Positions 7,614 through 15,808 of a stretch of 64,000 bases of DNA are shown one piece after another; position 1 is the first letter of the stretch, and every line of letters begins with the position of its first letter. The translations under genes and the position numbers were made by a program. Source of the DNA: an uncultured Aquabacterium sp. Lineage in GTDB: Bacteria > Pseudomonadota > Gammaproteobacteria > Burkholderiales > Burkholderiaceae_C. The stretch is from NCBI RefSeq assembly GCF_913773725.1, contig NZ_CAJYGK010000145.1:1-64000 (forward strand). The letters are read 5' to 3'. The notes below the pieces were generated by a model, which had not been told where the DNA came from, searched no databases, and worked only from the letters and a program-made list of their open reading frames with translations.

Positions 7614-8756
7614 TCACACTTTTTTGAAATTTTTCTTATTTTCTCGCTCTTGGTAAACTTCTAGGCCTTGCGACAATTCATAAATTGTTTTTTCGGCACG
7701 ATCTAGCTCTGCGATTAAATTTTTATTTCTGGTTTTTTCTTGGGTCAACTGATTGGCAACTTCTGCCACTCTTCTATCAGCCCATTCCTTAGCCTGAGCC
7801 TTCACTTTTTCAGACTTCTTTTTTTCGGCTTCGGCATCCACTTTCAATTTTTCAGCAGTGGCTAATGCATTTGCACTGGGTTTGTGCCAAGCACCAGAAA
7901 TGCCAGCCAACCAACTTCCAATTTTTGAACCAAAAGCAGAAGCCTGCTTTTGTGCATTAGAAATAATTTCTTGTGCTTTCAATTCGGCTTTCTTCAAACC
8001 GACTTTGTAGGCATTTTCTCTCACAGACCTATGCTGGGCCTTGGCATCTGCAAAAAATGCAGCCTGGGCCTTTTCTGCATGCCACTGGGCACGAGTCAAG
8101 CGACGACGAGCAGGCCCAATTCTGGTAAGACCATGAGCCATAGCAACTTTTTTGCTGAACTCATCTTGAAAGGCCCTCATTGCGCCAATGTAGGCCAAAT
8201 TCTGTTCACCTTTCTTTTTGCCATCAATTTTGGCCTGTTTACTGGCCTTGTACCCCTCGTGAATGTCATCCAGTCTTTCACCGATATGGGGCACCACTGT
8301 GAAATGTAAATGGGGGTGTGATTCGTCATTATGAACAACCACGGACTTCAAACGATCCCCGTACTTCTCTTTCAACCATTCCAATGTGTCTTCTGCAAAC
8401 TGGGGAAATTCATCCTCCATTGCTCTGGGTAAAGATGCCACACCAATAATGACACAGTTGGCATCTTTTCTCAATTTTCGACCCTGGGCATCCTTGGCCT
8501 GATCTGCCCACTCATCAATTAAAGGTAAAACATCCAGAGGTGGCATCCCATATAAAAGTGTTGGTTCACCTGGATTATTTATATGAGGGCAAGCACCATC
8601 CTCCCTCCATTGCTCAGACAAAATCTCTTTTGCACAACGTGATTTTGTAGTGGTAGTAACCTTTACTCCACTTTTTTTGGTAATAGTTTTTGATTGACTG
8701 CTACCCTCACGACCATAGACATCTATGTGAATAAATTGGTAACTCCCTTCCTTCAT
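7614..8756 (-). CDS. MobV/Pre-family relaxase (plasmid mobilization protein)
   Basis: The 380-aa product is a DNA-nicking relaxase that would start conjugative mobilization at an oriT. The diagnostic MobV motif is present as VVVHNDESHPHLHF (HxDExxPHxH type) near residues 140-153. The N-terminal half holds the relaxase domain. The C-terminal about 200 residues are Lys/Ala/Glu-rich coiled coil, as in Pre/Mob proteins. ATG 8756 is preceded by AGAGG about 7 bases upstream. A candidate oriT lies about 90 bases upstream of the start, the usual MobV arrangement. No coupling protein or secretion genes are present, so transfer would rely on a helper. Confidence 0.88.
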   Translation of the reverse strand: MKEGSYQFIHIDVYGREGSSQSKTITKKSGVKVTTTTKSRCAKEILSEQWREDGACPHINNPGEPTLLYGMPPLDVLPLIDEWADQAKDAQGRKLRKDANCVIIGVASLPRAMEDEFPQFAEDTLEWLKEKYGDRLKSVVVHNDESHPHLHFTVVPHIGERLDDIHEGYKASKQAKIDGKKKGEQNLAYIGAMRAFQDEFSKKVAMAHGLTRIGPARRRLTRAQWHAEKAQAAFFADAKAQHRSVRENAYKVGLKKAELKAQEIISNAQKQASAFGSKIGSWLAGISGAWHKPSANALATAEKLKVDAEAEKKKSEKVKAQAKEWADRRVAEVANQLTQEKTRNKNLIAELDRAEKTIYELSQGLEVYQERENKKNFKKV

Positions 8757-8839
8757 TCTGACCTCTTATTGTTTTTCTTTTCATAATTAATTTTAGCATT
8801 TTGTTTTTAAAGGTCAACTTATCCTCCCGGTATAGGGAC

Positions 8840-8875
8840 CGACTATGCTTATTACACTACGTTTCATAAGCGCGG
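8840..8875 (-). other. Candidate oriT for the MobV relaxase
   Basis: Inverted repeat GCTTAT (8847-8852) / ATAAGC (8866-8871) encloses a 13-base loop. Read on the relaxase strand, it contains GAAACGTAGTGTAATAAG, which from memory resembles the TATGAA...TAGTGTG/TTA nick region of pMV158-type MobV origins. Position, about 85-115 bases upstream of the relaxase start, also fits. No nick site can be proven from sequence. Confidence 0.45.
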
Positions 8876-9016
8876 CCCTGTCTGGGGACTCTGCGAGGCC
8901 AAATACCAAACAGCCGTTGACTTCACCACCTTTGCTCATATGGTGTTTTGCTTGCTTTTTTAGCATTCCCGGCTGGGAGCACCTACTTCATTTTTGGCAC
9001 GCAAAAATAAAGCAGG

Positions 9017-9043
9017 CAAAAAAATAGCACTCCGAAGAGTGCT
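9017..9043 (-). terminator. Intrinsic terminator
   Basis: On the minus strand AGCACTC-TTCG-GAGTGCT is followed by ATTTTTTT. The 7-bp stem with a UUCG loop begins 4 bases after the stop of the 111-aa gene it serves. Confidence 0.85.
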
Positions 9044-9047
9044 TTAA

Positions 9048-9383
9048 TCAGAATTTTGGTTTTGGTTCCTTCTTGTATTTATCAGGAACATTGCCGACAT
9101 CTGCAATTATTCCACCCTCTGGTATGTGCTCAAATTCTGGCATGGAAAAACCAGAAGCGATGAACCATCGTTCAAGTTCTTTCGTCCATATCAAAAAGTA
9201 GAGAACCCCATCAACAAAACAATGGATGAATTTTTTGCTATGCTTTGTGAAAATGTACACGCATTGAACACGATCAAGGTCAATAAATTCACCTTCATTA
9301 TTGACGGTGGGCAAGTCAATTGCATTCATAAAACTCACAATCAATAATTTAATTCTGAACCAAAGCCAATTTAACCATTTCAT
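9048..9383 (-). CDS. Small protein of unknown function (element cargo)
   Basis: The 111-aa product begins with an amphipathic or membrane-associating stretch (MKWLNWLWFRIKLLIVSF), followed by a mixed beta-rich region and a Lys/Pro tail ending KKEPKPKF. ATG 9383 is chosen because AAAGGAG lies about 8 bases upstream; the track start is 27 bases further out. It sits directly downstream of the integrase on the same strand (46 bases) and may share its transcript, ending at the UUCG terminator. No family recognised. It does not look like a classical excisionase, which would be smaller and basic with a helix-turn-helix. Confidence 0.6.
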   Translation of the reverse strand: MKWLNWLWFRIKLLIVSFMNAIDLPTVNNEGEFIDLDRVQCVYIFTKHSKKFIHCFVDGVLYFLIWTKELERWFIASGFSMPEFEHIPEGGIIADVGNVPDKYKKEPKPKF

Positions 9384-9429
9384 CTGCCGTTCTCCTTTTG
9401 AGAACAACATACGAAATCAATTTAATTTG

Positions 9430-10773
9430 TCAAACACCAATCAGTGAAGTAACCTTCTTCCTTGCTTCATCCGTCCTATTGTATAGGTCATCTACATTGA
9501 ACTTATTGGAGTAAGTGGCAACATTGACGGCTTCAATTTCGTGCCCAAAATACTGGCAACGAACTTCATAGTCCACGCCATTTTTCATAAAGAAATCATT
9601 GAGGAACTTCCTCAGTGAATGAAAAACCAGCTTCGAACGGTGGATTTTTTCAGCCTTGATCTGGTAACTGAATTTTTTACCCACGGCATTACCTGCCCCT
9701 TTTCCCTCTCGGTCTTGATACCTGAAAACGAAGTCCGTCGCTTTCTTGCCATCCAGAAATTCACCGAAGCCCTGATTGAAGATCAGGGGAGGAATTGGAA
9801 CTTCTCTTTTGCCCGCAGATGTCTTGGCATCCCTAATTTGTAGGTAGTAGGTTCCTGCTTCTGAATTTTTGACATGCCCCACTTGCAGGGCAGTCAATTC
9901 ACCTACACGACAACCAGAGAAAATCTCCAACATCAAGCACCAGTAGTAATCTGGATCGCTGGTTTTTTCATTCTTGAATCGTTCAGACTGAAAGAATGTT
10001 TTGATCTCGTCAGGTTCAAAAATAGCATAACCATCGGTTAGTTTTTGCTTTTTTGTCTGCAAGTTCTTGGCGACTACTGGATTTTTCCCAACCAAGTACC
10101 CTTGATCCAGGGCAAAGTTTATCAACGATTTAAGGACAATCATTTTATTGTCAATTGTCCTTGGGTTGTTTTTCTTCGCCAAATCTTCACGATAACGATT
10201 AATATCACTTTGAAGAATTTCAGCGATCGGGCATTTACTTTTACAAAATGCTGTAAATTCTTTGACAACATTTTTGTAAGTCACAACCGTAGCAGGCTTG
10301 ACCTTTTTCAGTAAGAAAAACTTATCAAGTAGCTCACCCAGTGGCAGGGATTGCGAAGCAACGAGGGGACCGCTACGACGGTCTTCCAAGTCATGAACCC
10401 CCTTGGGGGTGGCGACAGCCGGGGTGCTTGCAGTCTGTTTATCAATCAGCCACTGAGGAAGTTTGCCAATGCTCTCCAATGCATTGAGCATGGCCGCATG
10501 GTCTTCGGCACCATCGGCCTTGAACACTCCCCGGCTCAGATCAATTTCGTACTTTTTGAACTTGTTGCGATCCTGCGACATTGGCAGCCCCTGATTCATT
10601 CTTGCTAGAAGACACGCCTCCAAGTAGGCGGCACGTTGCCGAATGATAGGAGGCTCACCTGCACCGAGTGCGAACACGAGGTACTTTTTGCCATCACACA
10701 GATGTCTGAGGGCGACAGGAACGAAGAACCTTGCATAGTTCCGTTGCTGCCTGGAAAACAAAAAAGGCTTCAA
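9430..10773 (-). CDS. Tyrosine recombinase (site-specific integrase)
   Basis: The 447-aa integrase acts at the tRNA-Ser attachment site. The C-terminal catalytic domain has the first Arg in SGCRVGELTAL, the HxxR box in FHSLRKF, the late His in CQYFGHEIEAV and the presumptive nucleophile Tyr in VATYSNKF. The middle carries a SAM-like core-binding domain (PATVVTYKNVVKEF). The start is TTG at 10773, because no ATG occurs before about residue 58 and an AAAGG lies about 9 bases upstream. That ribosome-binding region overlaps the GTACACCTTTCGGTACAC repeat, so the protein could repress its own synthesis by binding there. The gene abuts the tRNA, as usual for such elements. Confidence 0.9.
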   Translation of the reverse strand: MKPFLFSRQQRNYARFFVPVALRHLCDGKKYLVFALGAGEPPIIRQRAAYLEACLLARMNQGLPMSQDRNKFKKYEIDLSRGVFKADGAEDHAAMLNALESIGKLPQWLIDKQTASTPAVATPKGVHDLEDRRSGPLVASQSLPLGELLDKFFLLKKVKPATVVTYKNVVKEFTAFCKSKCPIAEILQSDINRYREDLAKKNNPRTIDNKMIVLKSLINFALDQGYLVGKNPVVAKNLQTKKQKLTDGYAIFEPDEIKTFFQSERFKNEKTSDPDYYWCLMLEIFSGCRVGELTALQVGHVKNSEAGTYYLQIRDAKTSAGKREVPIPPLIFNQGFGEFLDGKKATDFVFRYQDREGKGAGNAVGKKFSYQIKAEKIHRSKLVFHSLRKFLNDFFMKNGVDYEVRCQYFGHEIEAVNVATYSNKFNVDDLYNRTDEARKKVTSLIGV

Positions 10774-10813
10774 AGTGGTACACCTTTCGGTACACGACTT
10801 TTGAAGCCTCTTT

Positions 10814-10840
10814 AAAAAAGTCCTTGCAAATCAAGGACTT
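10814..10840 (-). terminator. Element-borne terminator behind tRNA-Ser
   Basis: AAGTCCTT/AAGGACTT, an 8-bp perfect stem with a 7-base loop, is followed on the minus strand by TTTT. It lies 8 bases beyond the tRNA 3' end and within the element, so it replaces the terminator now 4.5 kb away at 6272. It may also shield the integrase from tRNA transcription. Confidence 0.7.
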
Positions 10841-10846
10841 ACGTCA

Positions 10847-10939
<93 letters not shown>

Positions 10940-10965
10940 GAAGCCCGCTACTGTAGCACGCTTTG

Positions 10966-12123
10966 TCAGTTCAAGGCGGCCTTCTTGCCGTCCTTGTAAC
11001 CGTACAACGTCATGGCCGGGGTCTTCAGTTCGCCATTGGATTCGAACTGCACCTTGGCGGTCACGCCCTGGTAGTTGGTGTCCGACACCTTGGGACCGTA
11101 GACCTTGGGATCGGTCGAGCCTGCGCGCTTCATGGCGTCCACCAGGACCATCGTCGCGTCATAGGTGTAGGGCGAATAGACCTGGAACTGGCCCGGGAAC
11201 TTGGCGTCGTAACGCGCGCGCCATTCCTTGCCGCCAGCCAGCTTGTCCAGCGAAGCGCCGCCCACGGCACAGACCACGTTGTTCAGCGTCTTGGCGCCGC
11301 TGGCCAGCTCGATCAGCTTGTCGGTGCAGATGCCGTCGCCGCCGAACAGATAGGTCTTGGTCAGGCCCAGTTGCTGCATCTGGCGCAGCATCGGACCGGC
11401 TTGCGGGTCCATGCCACCGAAGAAGATGCCGTCCGGCTTCTTGTTCTTGATGGCGGTCAGGATGGCCATGAAGTCCACCGCCTTGTCGTTGGTGTACTGC
11501 TGGCTCACGACCTCCATGCCCAGTTCCTTGGCGGTCTTGGCAAACACCTCGGCCACGCCCTTGCCGTAAGCGGTGCGGTCGTCGATGATGGCGACCTTCT
11601 TGAGCTTGAGTGTGTCCTTGGCGTACTTGGCCAGGCCGGCGCCCAGCGCGTTGTCGTTGGCCAGCAGACGGTACACGTTCTTGTAGCCCAGGGTCGTCAG
11701 CTCGGGGTTGGTGGCCGAGGGCGAGATCATCGGCAGGCCGCATTGGTTGTACACCTTCGACGCCGGAATGGTCGTGCCCGAGTTCAGGTGGCCGACCACG
11801 CCGTTGACCTTGGCATCACACAGCTTTTGCGCAGCTGCCGTGCCCTGCTTCGGGTCGGCCGCATCGTCTTCCGCGACCAGCTCGAAGGTGACTTTCTTGC
11901 CGCCGATGGTGACGTTCTGCTTGTTCAGCTCGTCGACCGCCATGCGCGCGCCGTTTTCATTGTCGCGGCCATAGTGCGCCTGCGGACCGGACACCGGGCC
12001 CACGTGGCCGATCTTGACGACCGTCTGGGCCTGAACGGCGCCACCGGCAGCCAGGGCAGCAAACGATGCAGCAGCCAGAGCCACACGGCTCAGGCTGGTA
12101 AACGGGGCATTGCGAAGGGTCAT
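10966..12123 (-). CDS. Branched-chain amino acid ABC transporter substrate-binding protein (LivK-like)
   Basis: A periplasmic type I binding protein of 385 aa. The signal peptide (residues 1 to about 30, ending AAGGAVQAQ) is followed by VVKIGHVGPVSGPQAHYGRDNENGA, typical of LivJ/LivK proteins, and by the two-lobed pattern with VVGHLNSGTTIPAS and KVAIIDDRTAYGKGV. ATG 12123 is chosen over the track start because GAGGTG precedes it and the signal peptide then starts cleanly. No livHMGF genes are adjacent, so it works with a transporter encoded elsewhere. Ligand is probably Leu/Ile/Val or a related small molecule; specificity cannot be read from sequence. Confidence 0.9.
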   Translation of the reverse strand: MTLRNAPFTSLSRVALAAASFAALAAGGAVQAQTVVKIGHVGPVSGPQAHYGRDNENGARMAVDELNKQNVTIGGKKVTFELVAEDDAADPKQGTAAAQKLCDAKVNGVVGHLNSGTTIPASKVYNQCGLPMISPSATNPELTTLGYKNVYRLLANDNALGAGLAKYAKDTLKLKKVAIIDDRTAYGKGVAEVFAKTAKELGMEVVSQQYTNDKAVDFMAILTAIKNKKPDGIFFGGMDPQAGPMLRQMQQLGLTKTYLFGGDGICTDKLIELASGAKTLNNVVCAVGGASLDKLAGGKEWRARYDAKFPGQFQVYSPYTYDATMVLVDAMKRAGSTDPKVYGPKVSDTNYQGVTAKVQFESNGELKTPAMTLYGYKDGKKAALN

Positions 12124-12179
12124 GTCCACCTCGTCAGGTTGGTTGGGTTCAAACGGGAACGGTTGATGATGCCCCATGG

Positions 12180-12635
12180 TCAGCGATGGCGCAGCTTCGC
12201 CATCTCCTGTGCCACGGAACGGGCGACGACATCTCGCATCGTTCGCCCGAGCTCCTCACGCAAGTCGCGCACCAGGGCCTCGCTGTGGCGCGCCAGAATC
12301 GGCCCGATGGCCTCACGCAGACGGAAATCGAGCATGCCGTCCATCTGTTTCTGCACATCGTTGAGAACCCGCTGCGCGATCTGTGCCTCGCTCAGCGCTG
12401 GGGGGACAGGGGGCGAAGGCTCCACGATCGCCGGCGCGGCCTCCGGCGTCGGCGCGGACAGGCCGCCTCCCACAACCAGGTTAGAAATCGGCGTCCACGG
12501 GGGGCGCGCGTTCGGAAAACCGGATGTGACGACAGGCGGGGGTACGGTTTGCCCGACGCGGTCCGGCACCGCAGGGATCTCGATCACCTCGGTCAGGGTC
12601 GGCACATGAGCCGGTGGGCGTGGCGGCTGGCTCAT
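12180..12635 (-). CDS. Conserved hypothetical protein after holC
   Basis: The 151-aa product has a Pro-rich N-terminal half (PPRPPAHVPTLTEVIE; PPSPPVPPAL-like runs) and a helical C-terminal half (AQRVLNDVQKQMDG, RHSEALVRDLREELGRTM). The layout matches small Burkholderiales proteins encoded after holC, sometimes labelled DUF2486; that assignment is from memory. ATG 12635 overlaps the holC stop by 4 bases, so the two are coupled. The function is unknown. Confidence 0.65.
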   Translation of the reverse strand: MSQPPRPPAHVPTLTEVIEIPAVPDRVGQTVPPPVVTSGFPNARPPWTPISNLVVGGGLSAPTPEAAPAIVEPSPPVPPALSEAQIAQRVLNDVQKQMDGMLDFRLREAIGPILARHSEALVRDLREELGRTMRDVVARSVAQEMAKLRHR

Positions 12636-13087
12636 TCCTTGACCTCGTGCGGCTGAACCTGCCAACCCAGCGTCGCATACTGCTTCCAGCGCTGCCGCCC
12701 TTGCTGGCGGTCCTCGGCCTCGCTCGACACGATGTCGAACACGCGAGGAAAGCGCGCCATGCCAGCGGGCACCGGGTGCCCCAGGTTCACCAACACATGA
12801 CGCTCGCCCGGAGCCGACTCGGCGTCGGTCGTCAGCCAGATCGCGGTGTCATGCTGGCGCACAGGCACGTCGGCAGGCGCGATGGCCAGGACATGAGGCA
12901 GGAACTCCTGCTCATCGAACGTCCACAGCTGGCGATCCAGCGTGCGCAAGGTCGCGTCATCCCCGGTGACCACCACGCGCGCACCGGCCCGATACGCTTT
13001 GCGCAGCAGCCGGCAGGCGTAGGCCAGTTTGTCGCCAACCCCGTGGTGGAACTCGACCTTGCCGGCTGCAGGGGCATCGTGGGTCAT
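12632..13087 (-). CDS. holC: DNA polymerase III subunit chi
   Basis: The 151-aa chi subunit of the clamp-loader assembly, which links polymerase III holoenzyme to single-strand-binding protein. The family pattern is visible: KVEFHHGVGDKLAYACRLLRKAY near the N-terminus, VVTGDDATLRTLDRQLWTF, and VLVNLGHPVPAGMARFPRVFDIV. ATG 13087 sits 10 bases after the pepA stop, in the conserved pepA-holC order. The small downstream gene overlaps its stop. Confidence 0.92.
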   Translation of the reverse strand: MTHDAPAAGKVEFHHGVGDKLAYACRLLRKAYRAGARVVVTGDDATLRTLDRQLWTFDEQEFLPHVLAIAPADVPVRQHDTAIWLTTDAESAPGERHVLVNLGHPVPAGMARFPRVFDIVSSEAEDRQQGRQRWKQYATLGWQVQPHEVKE

Positions 13088-13097
13088 GGCCAGCCCG

Positions 13098-14672
13098 TCA
13101 GGCCTTGGCAGAACGGGCCGCACGCGGGGCCTTCGTGGCCGGGGTACGGGAGGTCTTGCGGGCGACCTTGCCCGCTGCCTTCACCGGACGCGGCGCGATG
13201 GCGTCCTTGCCGGCGGCAGCCTGGTCCAGTATGAAGCGCGTCAGCAGGCCGACGGGCCGACCGGTACCGCCCTTGGCCCCGCCCGATTTCCAGGCCGAGC
13301 CGGCGATGTCCAGGTGTGCCCAGCGGTAAGCCTTGGTGAACTTCGCCAGGAAGCACGCGGCCGTGATCGCCCCGCCTTCGCGGCCACCCACGTTGGCAAT
13401 GTCCGCAAAGTTGCTCTTGAGCCCTTCCGCGTACTCATCGTCCAGCGGCATGCGCCATGCGGTGTCCTGCGCCTGCCGCCCGGCCTGCAACAGGGCCTGG
13501 GCCAGCTCATCGTCCGCCGAGAACAAACCGCTGTGCTGGTGGCCGAGCGCGATCACGCAGGCACCCGTCAGCGTGGCGATGTCGATCACGGCAGCCGGCT
13601 TGAAGCGCTCGGCATAGGTCAGCGCATCGCACAGGATCAGCCGGCCTTCGGCATCGGTGTTCAGCACCTCGATGGTCTGCCCCGACATGCTCGTGACCAC
13701 GTCGCCGGGTTTGGTGGCCGTGCCGCTGGGCATGTTCTCGCACGCAGGGATCAGACCGATCAGGTTGACACGCGGCTGCAGTTCAGCCACGGCCCGGAAG
13801 GTGCCCAGCACGCTGGCAGCGCCCCCCATGTCGAACTTCATCTCGTCCATGCCGGCGCTCGGCTTGATGGAAATGCCACCCGTGTCGAAGGTGATGCCCT
13901 TGCCGACCAGCACCAGCGGGGCCTGCCCGGCCGCGCCACCCTGGTACTGCATGATGATGAACTTCGGAGGCTGGGCAGACCCGTTGGTCACGGACAGGAA
14001 CGAACCCATGCCCAGTTTTTCCAGCGCGGGGCGCTCGAGCACCTCGACCTTCAGATGCCTGTGTTCACGGCCCAGGCGCTTCGCTTCGCTGGCGAGGAAG
14101 GCCGGCGTGCAATGGTTGCCGGGTCGGTTGCCCAGCTCACGCGCGAGCGTGACGCCCTCGGCAATTGCCTGCCCTTCGGCCAGCCCCTGCTTCACGGCAC
14201 TCGCCTCGTCCTGCTGGCAGGCCAGCGTGACCTTCTTCAGCTGCCCCGGCTTGGGCGCGCTCGGCTTGGTGTGGGTGTAGACATAGGTGGCATCCGCCAC
14301 TGCCAGCACCAGCGAGCGGGCATGCGCGGCCTCCAGGCCCACACCGCCCGCCACGGCCACGGCCGCATGGTTCGCGCCCAGGTCCTTGATCTGGGCCACG
14401 CCCTTGGCCACCGCGGCCTTGAAGGCCTTGGGCGAACCATCGGCCGCCGCCAGCAGCAGCAGGCGAGAAGCCTTCACCCCCACCGGCCGATGCACATACA
14501 GGCTCTTGCCCGTCTTGAGCACGAAGTCGCCCGCTGCCACGGCATCCTTGACGATCTGGTCGAGCACCGGGTCGCCCGTGCTGCCCTGATCGGCCGTCAA
14601 AACCACCAGCAACGCATCGGCATTGAGCTGGGACAGGGCAGGCCCGTGGGCCACGGTAGAGCGGTAGTCCAT
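13098..14672 (-). CDS. pepA: Leucyl aminopeptidase (M17 family)
   Basis: Cytosolic two-metal aminopeptidase, about 524 aa. The C-terminal catalytic domain has the metal- and substrate-binding signatures LVGKGITFDTGGISIKP, MKFDMGGAASVLG and NTDAEGRL, the last being the family hallmark. Start is uncertain: ATG 14672 (MDYRSTV) gives the usual spacing to the first beta strand, and 14687 (MDLHCMDY) is possible. After the normal end there is a 30-40 residue Lys/Arg/Ala/Pro tail (GKVARKTSRTPATKAPRAAR) not usual for PepA. It is the first gene of the pepA-holC transcript and is divergent from lptF. Confidence 0.93.
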   Translation of the reverse strand: MDYRSTVAHGPALSQLNADALLVVLTADQGSTGDPVLDQIVKDAVAAGDFVLKTGKSLYVHRPVGVKASRLLLLAAADGSPKAFKAAVAKGVAQIKDLGANHAAVAVAGGVGLEAAHARSLVLAVADATYVYTHTKPSAPKPGQLKKVTLACQQDEASAVKQGLAEGQAIAEGVTLARELGNRPGNHCTPAFLASEAKRLGREHRHLKVEVLERPALEKLGMGSFLSVTNGSAQPPKFIIMQYQGGAAGQAPLVLVGKGITFDTGGISIKPSAGMDEMKFDMGGAASVLGTFRAVAELQPRVNLIGLIPACENMPSGTATKPGDVVTSMSGQTIEVLNTDAEGRLILCDALTYAERFKPAAVIDIATLTGACVIALGHQHSGLFSADDELAQALLQAGRQAQDTAWRMPLDDEYAEGLKSNFADIANVGGREGGAITAACFLAKFTKAYRWAHLDIAGSAWKSGGAKGGTGRPVGLLTRFILDQAAAGKDAIAPRPVKAAGKVARKTSRTPATKAPRAARSAKA

Positions 14673-14713
14673 GCAGTGCAAGTCCATAATGGACGGGTAG
14701 ACAGATCCAAGCA

Positions 14714-15808
14714 ATGTTATTCGATTCCTCCGTGCGCCGCGAACTGTGGCGCAGTTTCATGGCCACGCTCGTGGTGCTGCTCACCGTGGTGTTGACCATG
14801 GTGCTCATCCGCATCCTCGGCCAGGCCACACGAGGGGCCTTCGCGCCCGCCGATGTCAGCCTGATCATGAGCTACACGGTGGTCACGCAGCTGCCGGTGC
14901 TGCTGGCGCTCGCGCTGTTCGTGTCGGTGGTGACCGTCCTCAGCCGCATGTGGCGCGACAGCGAGATGGTCGTTTGGCAGGCCAGCGGGGCACGCCAGTT
15001 CAGCTTCCTGCGCCCCCTGCTGCGCATGGCCTGGCCCATCGTCGCCCTGGTGGCGGCCAGCACCTTGGTGGCGCGCCCCTGGGCCTACGACCAGACCGAG
15101 GTGCTCAAGCACCGCTTCGAGAAGCGCTCCGACATGGCCCGGGTGACCCCGGGACAGTTCCAGCCGTCTGCCGATGGCAAGCGCGTCTTCTTCATCGACA
15201 GCCACAGCGACGGGCAGACCACTGGACGCAACGTGTTCATGGTGCTGACGGACAAGGGCATGGAATCGGTCGTGACGGCGCGTGAGGGCCAGATCATCAC
15301 GGACAAAGGCATGCGCTATCTGATGCTGCATCAGGGCGAGCGCATCCAGACACGCCTGGACACCGGCGAGGTCACCACCGCGCAGTTCGAACAGGCTCGC
15401 GTGCTGGTCGGCGAATCACCGGACGCCGGCCTGGCCGACCCGGAACTGCGGGCCATGGCCACGCCCACCCTGATTGCGGAACGCAGCCGCGATGCCCGCG
15501 GTGAGCTGGTCTGGCGTCTGGGGTTGGTGTGGGCCGCCTTCAACATGGTGCTGGCCGGCCTGGCCCTGGCGGCGGGCAACAGCCGCCGCAACAGCAGCTG
15601 GAACCTCGTGTACGCCCTGCTGCTCTTCGTCGTGTACTTCAACCTGCTGACCCTGACGCAGTCATGGGTGGTGCAAGGCCGCATGAAATGGGCACCCGCG
15701 CTGCTCGGCGTTCACGGGGGCCTGACGCTGGCTCTGCTCGGCCTGATCGCGTGGCGAGATGGCGTGTTCCGCTCCTTGGGGCAGCGGGCATCGGAGGCGC
15801 GCCCATGA
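14714..15808 (+). CDS. lptF: LPS export ABC transporter permease LptF
   Basis: Inner-membrane permease subunit of the LptB2FGC lipopolysaccharide exporter, 364 aa. It has two N-terminal transmembrane helices (around TLVVLLTVVLTMVLIRIL and VVTQLPVLLALALFVSVV), a third near 100-120, a periplasmic beta-jellyroll about 130-260, and three C-terminal helices. Features such as SRMWRDSEMVVWQASGA match the family. It overlaps lptG by 4 bases. The gene is divergent from pepA, as in most beta- and gammaproteobacteria. Confidence 0.95.
   Translation: MLFDSSVRRELWRSFMATLVVLLTVVLTMVLIRILGQATRGAFAPADVSLIMSYTVVTQLPVLLALALFVSVVTVLSRMWRDSEMVVWQASGARQFSFLRPLLRMAWPIVALVAASTLVARPWAYDQTEVLKHRFEKRSDMARVTPGQFQPSADGKRVFFIDSHSDGQTTGRNVFMVLTDKGMESVVTAREGQIITDKGMRYLMLHQGERIQTRLDTGEVTTAQFEQARVLVGESPDAGLADPELRAMATPTLIAERSRDARGELVWRLGLVWAAFNMVLAGLALAAGNSRRNSSWNLVYALLLFVVYFNLLTLTQSWVVQGRMKWAPALLGVHGGLTLALLGLIAWRDGVFRSLGQRASEARP

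Noticed and set aside
8845-9027. 60-aa ORF upstream of the relaxase
   Set aside because: Overlaps the candidate oriT, lacks a ribosome-binding site and has no domain.
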